Shown piece by piece: positions 55,520 through 64,000 of a DNA stretch of 64,000 nt (its first letter is position 1; every line of letters begins with the position of its first letter). Source of the DNA: Ophiocordyceps camponoti-saundersi (nom. inval.) (lineage: Eukaryota; Ascomycota; Sordariomycetes; Hypocreales; Ophiocordycipitaceae); NCBI GenBank assembly GCA_003339415.1, contig PDHQ01000100.1, positions 43,631 to 107,630 of the forward strand, in the 5' to 3' direction. The notes beneath the pieces are model-generated. The model was given only the letters and a program-made list of their open reading frames with translations. It made no database searches and was not told where the DNA came from. Made by a program: the position numbers and the translations under genes.

Positions 55520-57879
55520 GATGGGGGCGGCCTCCTCTCTTCTTTCACCGAAGAGGCGAGAGAAGGACAGTTGATGAGAGCTCCCCGGGCAAAGCGGTCC
55601 GACGACGGCTCTCTCTGCTCTGTGTGGAAGGAGCGATCAGTCTTTGTTCCCTCCCTGTCTCTTGTTCTTTTCTCTCCCTCTTGCTTGATCGAGGTACCTA
55701 AGCGCGAGAATGTCGCGCGGAAACGGGGATGCGCCTCGCTCGGGAGAGGAGGGGAGGGGGTGTGTGTTGCGGAGGAGCGACGTGCGGGCGGCAAGGGACG
55801 AAAAGGAAATACAAGAAAAAAATTGGAAAGGTACAAGAAATTGCTTCCGGGCTTACCAACCTGACTCACTGTGAAAAAAAAAAAGGCCTTCTCAGACAGA
55901 TGGACAAGGAGAGGCGGCCGATCAGCCACAAATGGCCGGCACGAGGAGGAGAAGGGGCAGGGAGAGGAGGGTGTTTGCAGGAAGGGAGGTCCTGCTGGAA
56001 AGGTAGAGGTACCACGCATGCCTCGGGATTTGGGCGATTCCCCCTCCCCCCCCTCCCCGCGGAAGCAGGCGACGGGCGGGCATTGGCGGCGCTGCCCGGG
56101 GCCGGAGGTACCGACCTGGCTCGGGGGGGGCTGTGCTGCACTTGTGCTATAGGTGTAGCCTTGAAGATGCCTGACCTGGTTGAAAAATTCATCACGCCGA
56201 GGGCGCTTACGTCTATGTACGTATGTATGTAATTTATTCTACCTTTCTTCCCCTCTTTGAGCTTCATCTCATCATCATCCATCTACGAATATTGACCAGA
56301 GATGCTGGCAAGCATCGCTTTTGCCCCCGATTTTGTTCCACAGTTGGCACACTCAACGCCTGTTGGATGCCGTCCGTAATGCAGTCATGCCACATGTACC
56401 GGTACTTACCGCCTCTCGCCGCCTCTCGACCGAGGGCCCTTCGGGGCGCCAACGCGCATTACCTAATGCCTAAAGACGTGGTGGGTTCTGTGTCCCATTT
56501 GTTTTTTTTTTGCTTCTCGCCCCTAGCCTCTGCCCTCTGGGTCCCTCTAGCTGGTGTTGTAGGTGGCTGCCCTAGAAGCTAGCAGAAGCAGGCTCCAGCC
56601 ACACCAAAGGACTCCTCCACTGAGGCTCGGCGTCGACCGTCCATGCGTTCCATTTCCATTTCTAGATGTCTGCTAAGCGCATGATTAAGTCTGTTCGACC
56701 AGGTGAGAAAGGATTCAATCGCGTCTAGGACATTCACATACATACATACAACACTCCTTGTCGGAGAGTGGTTCACGCGCACGCGCTCAGGTCCTTTTAG
56801 TACCGTGGTCAGGGCGCAGTTGGTCCCCCTCGCCACCTCGCCCCCCTCTATCCCTTTTTCCATACTCCTTTGCCGTCGCCGCTGCACGTGCTCGGTCATC
56901 GTCGGGCTTTCATGCTGCCACCTTCTTTCACCAGCGAATATTCGTCTTGCTAATGAAAGGAAAGGCGACACCATTTAACGAGAAAAAGAGGTATGCCGGT
57001 ATGTACTGTACAGTATATACATATGTGTGTTTGGTGATGGTCGTCCTACCCCGGGATTCATGCCCAAAATCCTCCGGCCAAAGCGGCCACGGAACTCGGC
57101 CGGCGTCCGAGTCGAGAAATCGTGGCCGAGTCGCGCGGGCTGTCCGATATCGCAATATGTATGTATGTCCGATCCATAGCGCTCTTGTTCCGACGGTGCC
57201 GATCGTGGGCAACGGCCGAAGAGTCAGACGAGTGCCGAGTCGCGCTTGGCGGCGCGCCTATCCCCCCTCTTTACCACTTACGGCGCCCAAAGCTCAAGCA
57301 CGTCACACGATATATCCGTACCTACATTCATCCGTTGTGTTTGCACCTTGGACTTTACCGGCCGAATATGTCTGTAATCTGTATGTCGGTATTCGTAGCC
57401 ACGCCATCTACATACAGACATACATAAACATGACCGTTACGCGCCACCTGAAGCTTCTTCTCGTCCGTTCTGCTCACCGAATTACACTTCTTGGCGTTTC
57501 CCTTCTAACGTGGTCGCAGCGCCTGCAACAGGCTCGGCGGTGTCCTGAGGCGCCGTCCAAAGTTTATTCTGCCCGTGACGCTGGTTTTAGAGCTGATGGA
57601 CAAAGCATCACGATGGGGGCTGAGCATGAAATCGCGTGACGCCCCAAGGCACCACCGTTGCGCCTTATGGACGACGTACACACGTTGTATGAAGGCAGAC
57701 TTTCAACTCGGAGCACATTTTGCCCGCCATCTTTGTCCAGACACAAGATCCCTCCCTCCCTTTCCCTTTGACTGCTTAATGCATCCATACATACCGGGTT
57801 GACAACTGCTAAATCATCCCTGTATTCATTGTCCCCTGCGTGCCGGTATCATCTCCTTTCATCTCCTCCCAAAGGCCTT
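55520..57879. other. Gene-poor interval between Cdc4 and the modin-like gene
   Basis: About 2.4 kb. A 293-codon plus-strand ORF at 56758-57639 is the longest frame, but it contains peptides typical of the TATGTATG repeats (NMYVCP, IYIQTYIN) and no domain, so I do not call it. The stretch also has a TATCCGTA word near 57319. Confidence 0.5.
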
Positions 57880-59886
57880 TCAAGAAATGTAAACTGGCAT
57901 TCGGCTACCTATAAGCTCGCTCTTGTTCACTTGCACGTCGCGCTCGTCAAAGTCATGTAACATTAGCCAACATATCATCCTAAAGATCAGCACACACCAC
58001 ACATCGTCATACGATACCCTCTCGTCTGCCAACGACGACATCTCCTTCCCGCCGGGACTCTCCGGTGTTACCTCGCTGTCTTCGAGACCTTCGGCAGCGG
58101 GTTGGACCGAAGCATAACCCGGAACTAGATCATCCTCGATAGAATCCGTCTCATCCGCCGCCTCTCTGTGGCCGCTTCCCTCACGCACAATATTGAAAGT
58201 GCTTCGGCGAGTGGCGGATTTTTCGGCGAGCCTCACTACTCGCTGTCGCACGACCTGGAAGTACAGGTTTATGAAGACGACATTTGCATCACTCGGGCTG
58301 GCCTCGTCGATCTCTTCGAACCGGCTACTTCGAGGACCGTCGAAGGGAGACGCTGACGCCACTTCCGTAGAGCTCTCGTTCAGCAGCCGCACCACCACCT
58401 GGATGTGAGACCGCAGCACGTCCTGCACCATTTGCTGACGGAGCTTCTGGGGGTTATGTAGGTCATCGTTTCCGCTTGGCAAATTCCCGTCGCTACCGTT
58501 CGTGCTGTCGTCGGCCCTTGCCATTAGAACATTATCAGCATCGTCCAGGGCTGAATGAAGCGCTTGGAGTCGAGCAACACCTGCTGCGTCTTCTTGGTGG
58601 CTCAGAATCTCTTGTATGTGTCCGTGAATCCGGTCGTGGACAGTAGCATTATTTGACGGCTGTTCCTTGAAGAGTCTTTGATAGGCTTTTAGCATCTTGC
58701 TCAGAGAAAAGGGCTTCTTCATCCAGCGATCGGGAGTTGGATTGGGAAGATAGGTGAAGCAGCTGTTGTTGATATGAAAGGTGAGGGCTATCATGCCCAA
58801 TATCTCAAAGGACACTGCATCTCACCACATCAGCGTTGCTCTGATACAGGCCATCCATGGGAGAGGCATACGGGGAAACAGGTGAGTCGTCTTGCCGCCC
58901 TCGTCGGCAAAGCGCTGCGCGGTATTCTTGTTGCAACCGATGGCGGCGACGAGAGTCTCGGAGATATCCCTCCTGGTCGCCATCTGCAGGTAACCAAAGT
59001 TGGGCGGCTCAGCGACTAGCCGTCTGCGATTCGCAGTCTTGCGGTAAATGGTTGGGACGAAGCCAAAGCAAAGCTCCTTGACTTCGTCGACCGGAATGAC
59101 GCGGTTCTTTTCGAAGAGAAATACGCCGTTCAGTTGAAAGGTAAAGATGAGGCCCAAGTCGCGCAGCCTCTCGCCCATGAGCATGAATCCATTGCCTTCT
59201 GCGCGGTATCTGTCTCGGTTGCGGTCAAACTCTTTCCAATAGACGCCAAGAACGGCCATCATCTCGACGACGTGGCAGATGGTCGTGGTGGCGTAGGGAC
59301 GGGAGACGGAGGACGGCATCGTGTCCCAGGTCCGGCGTTTTCTCTGCACGGCCACGGCCAGAGTATGGTGGTCCTTGAAAGAGGGCGGCTCAAGCGGCCG
59401 CTTGCTAGCCGGAGGCCCTTGATTCAAGTACTGTTCTTTCTGCCATTTTCTAGACGAAGCCTCCATTTCCTGGATGGCGTTGAGTAGCACCAGCCATGAG
59501 GCGCGCTCGTTGTCGGCGGTATGGATTCTCTCCTTGACCGTCTTGTTCTCAAAGTCGTCCAAGACGGACATGGTATCGGTTTGGCTCTCATCCGTGCCGT
59601 CGAGGACGTGTATCAGCGCATCCGGAACCGGGCCACGCTTGTTGGTGGGAGGCGAGACGAAGATGACGGGTGCGTCGAATTGCACTTCATACCGCAGCTC
59701 ATCCCACGAGAATCGTCGAGACTTGGTCTTGGCCCATCCTCCCATGACCTTTTCGTTACACTTGGAGTAGCCCGATGCCGAGGCGTAGTACTGCTGTATG
59801 ACCTGCATAACGGTGGCTAAAAGTGCAATGATAGACACAACCAGGGCCGCAATGGCCACGAACAGCTCCGGCTCGGATCCTGCCAT
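57880..59886 (-). CDS. Modin-like fungal protein, with an in-frame intron that hides a stop
   Basis: Two exons on the minus strand, 59886-58872 and 58814-57880, give 649 aa. The 57-nt intron (GTATGC..CTGAT..GCAG) is a multiple of three and contains TGA. Without it, the same frame shows an in-frame stop at 58822-58824. With it, the frame reads through HLFP-LSFEILGMIALTFHI. The N-terminus has a membrane helix (FVAIAALVVSIIALLATVMQ) followed by QQYYASASGY and VMGGWAKTKSRRFSW, then APVIFVSPPTNKRGP and VHTADNERASW-type motifs of the modin family. A later HVVEMMAVLGVYWKEFDRNR and the acidic C-terminal half (DETDSIEDD) follow. Members are annotated as modin in other ascomycetes and have no established biochemical role. 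It is divergent from the beta-galactosidase gene. Confidence 0.68.
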
Positions 59887-63612
<3,726 letters not shown>

Positions 63613-64000
63613 GAGCCGTATATCTGTGTGTATGTACGAGCTGACAGGGTTCTGGGATTGCTTGGCTTGGACCGAGGCCGGAGAAGTTAATGAGAATGAA
63701 GGTCACGACGAAATCAACATGAAGCAGCGTGAAGAGCGAGGCTTGAACCACAGGCGGACGGGCAGCGAGAGAGAGAGAGACGACAGCGAAGGAACAGGCG
63801 TAGAGGTGTGCCGGGTTCGGTGAGTGGTCCCCGTCCAGTAGCCCGTTCCAGCGGGCCCTCACCGCCACTAGGTGCCCTAGGACCCCTGTTTTGGGCCGCA
63901 GCGGACCGCATATTGTCCCCCCCCCCCCCCCCCCCCCCCCCCCACAACACCCACCCCCCCCCCCCCCCCCCCACCCCCCACACCCACCCCCCCCACACAC
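63613..64000. other. Downstream region ending in poly-C low complexity
   Basis: 388 bp after the beta-galactosidase stop. It ends in a 27-bp C run (63917-63943) and a second C run (63954-63972) mixed with CA. This is low-complexity DNA at the edge of the window; I see no gene. Confidence 0.6.

Noticed and set aside
56758..57639. 293-codon plus-strand ORF between Cdc4 and the modin-like gene
   Set aside because: Much of it translates TATGTATG-type repeats (NMYVCP, IYIQTYIN), it shows no domain, and its frame is not supported by any splice model.
58822..58824. In-frame stop making the modin-like gene a pseudogene
   Set aside because: A well-formed 57-nt intron removes the stop and keeps frame and family order; both halves remain intact.
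63917..63972. Poly-C end as a telomere or chromosome end
   Set aside because: The runs are homopolymeric C with CA, not a telomere repeat; this is low complexity at an arbitrary window edge.

Overview
The window is nuclear DNA from a filamentous ascomycete (Pezizomycotina, most likely a Sordariomycete; I cannot place it more closely). The evidence is GC-rich protein-coding genes on both strands without operons, short introns (41-182 nt, mostly 49-111) with GTRNGY-like donors and CTRAY-like branch sites, and families typical of this group: fungal rhodopsin-domain membrane protein, NACHT_N domain, modin-like protein, Hce2/Ecp2-like secreted protein, fungal P450 and Cdc4 with a long disordered N-terminus. 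Intergenic DNA is rich in TACATACA, TACCTACC, (GA)n/(CT)n and a recurrent TATCCGTA word. I found no rRNA, tRNA, transposon or CRISPR array.

Left third (1-26 kb). A truncated gene end (2-258) faces a DUF1479 protein (516-2477, -). A head-to-head pair follows: a choline-oxidase-type GMC oxidoreductase ending in the peroxisomal signal SKL (4239-5876, -) and a betaine-aldehyde dehydrogenase (6426-8198, +). Together they would turn choline into glycine betaine. Next come a rhodopsin-domain membrane protein (10094-11518), a GNAT acetyltransferase (11954-12472), an amidase (12675-14605, -), a five-exon SAM methyltransferase (16950-18029, -), a PEX11-like peroxisomal membrane protein (19114-19965), a NACHT_N domain protein lacking the NACHT ATPase (20407-21605, -), a secreted Hce2-like protein (23662-24222) and a membrane-anchored coiled-coil protein (24564-25715, -) with a decaying minisatellite upstream.

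Middle (26-46 kb). After about 3.9 kb without a supported gene come a disordered hypothetical protein (29654-30634), the nuclear-pore filament protein Mlp1/TPR (31403-37512), the ribosome-biogenesis DEAD-box helicase Mak5 (38030-40185), a cytochrome P450 (40347-42101, -), an eight-exon Artemis/SNM1-type nuclease (42338-44449, -) and, divergently, a four-exon acetyltransferase (44680-45744). The last two share a 230-bp promoter with a striking double palindrome.

Right third (46-64 kb). A four-helix membrane protein (46148-47362, -), a conserved fungal protein (49657-51041, -), the SCF ubiquitin-ligase adaptor Cdc4 with a 54-residue tandem duplication (51925-55519, -), a modin-like protein (57880-59886, -) and a GH2 beta-galactosidase (60442-63612, +). 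The window ends in poly-C low complexity.

Most genes are independent housekeeping or accessory genes. The only clear pathway unit is the choline-to-betaine pair. The peroxisomal theme (SKL enzyme and a PEX11-like protein about 13 kb apart) may be coincidental. Exon boundaries were worked out by eye from splice signals, reading-frame phase and family expectations; no alignment or RNA evidence was available.
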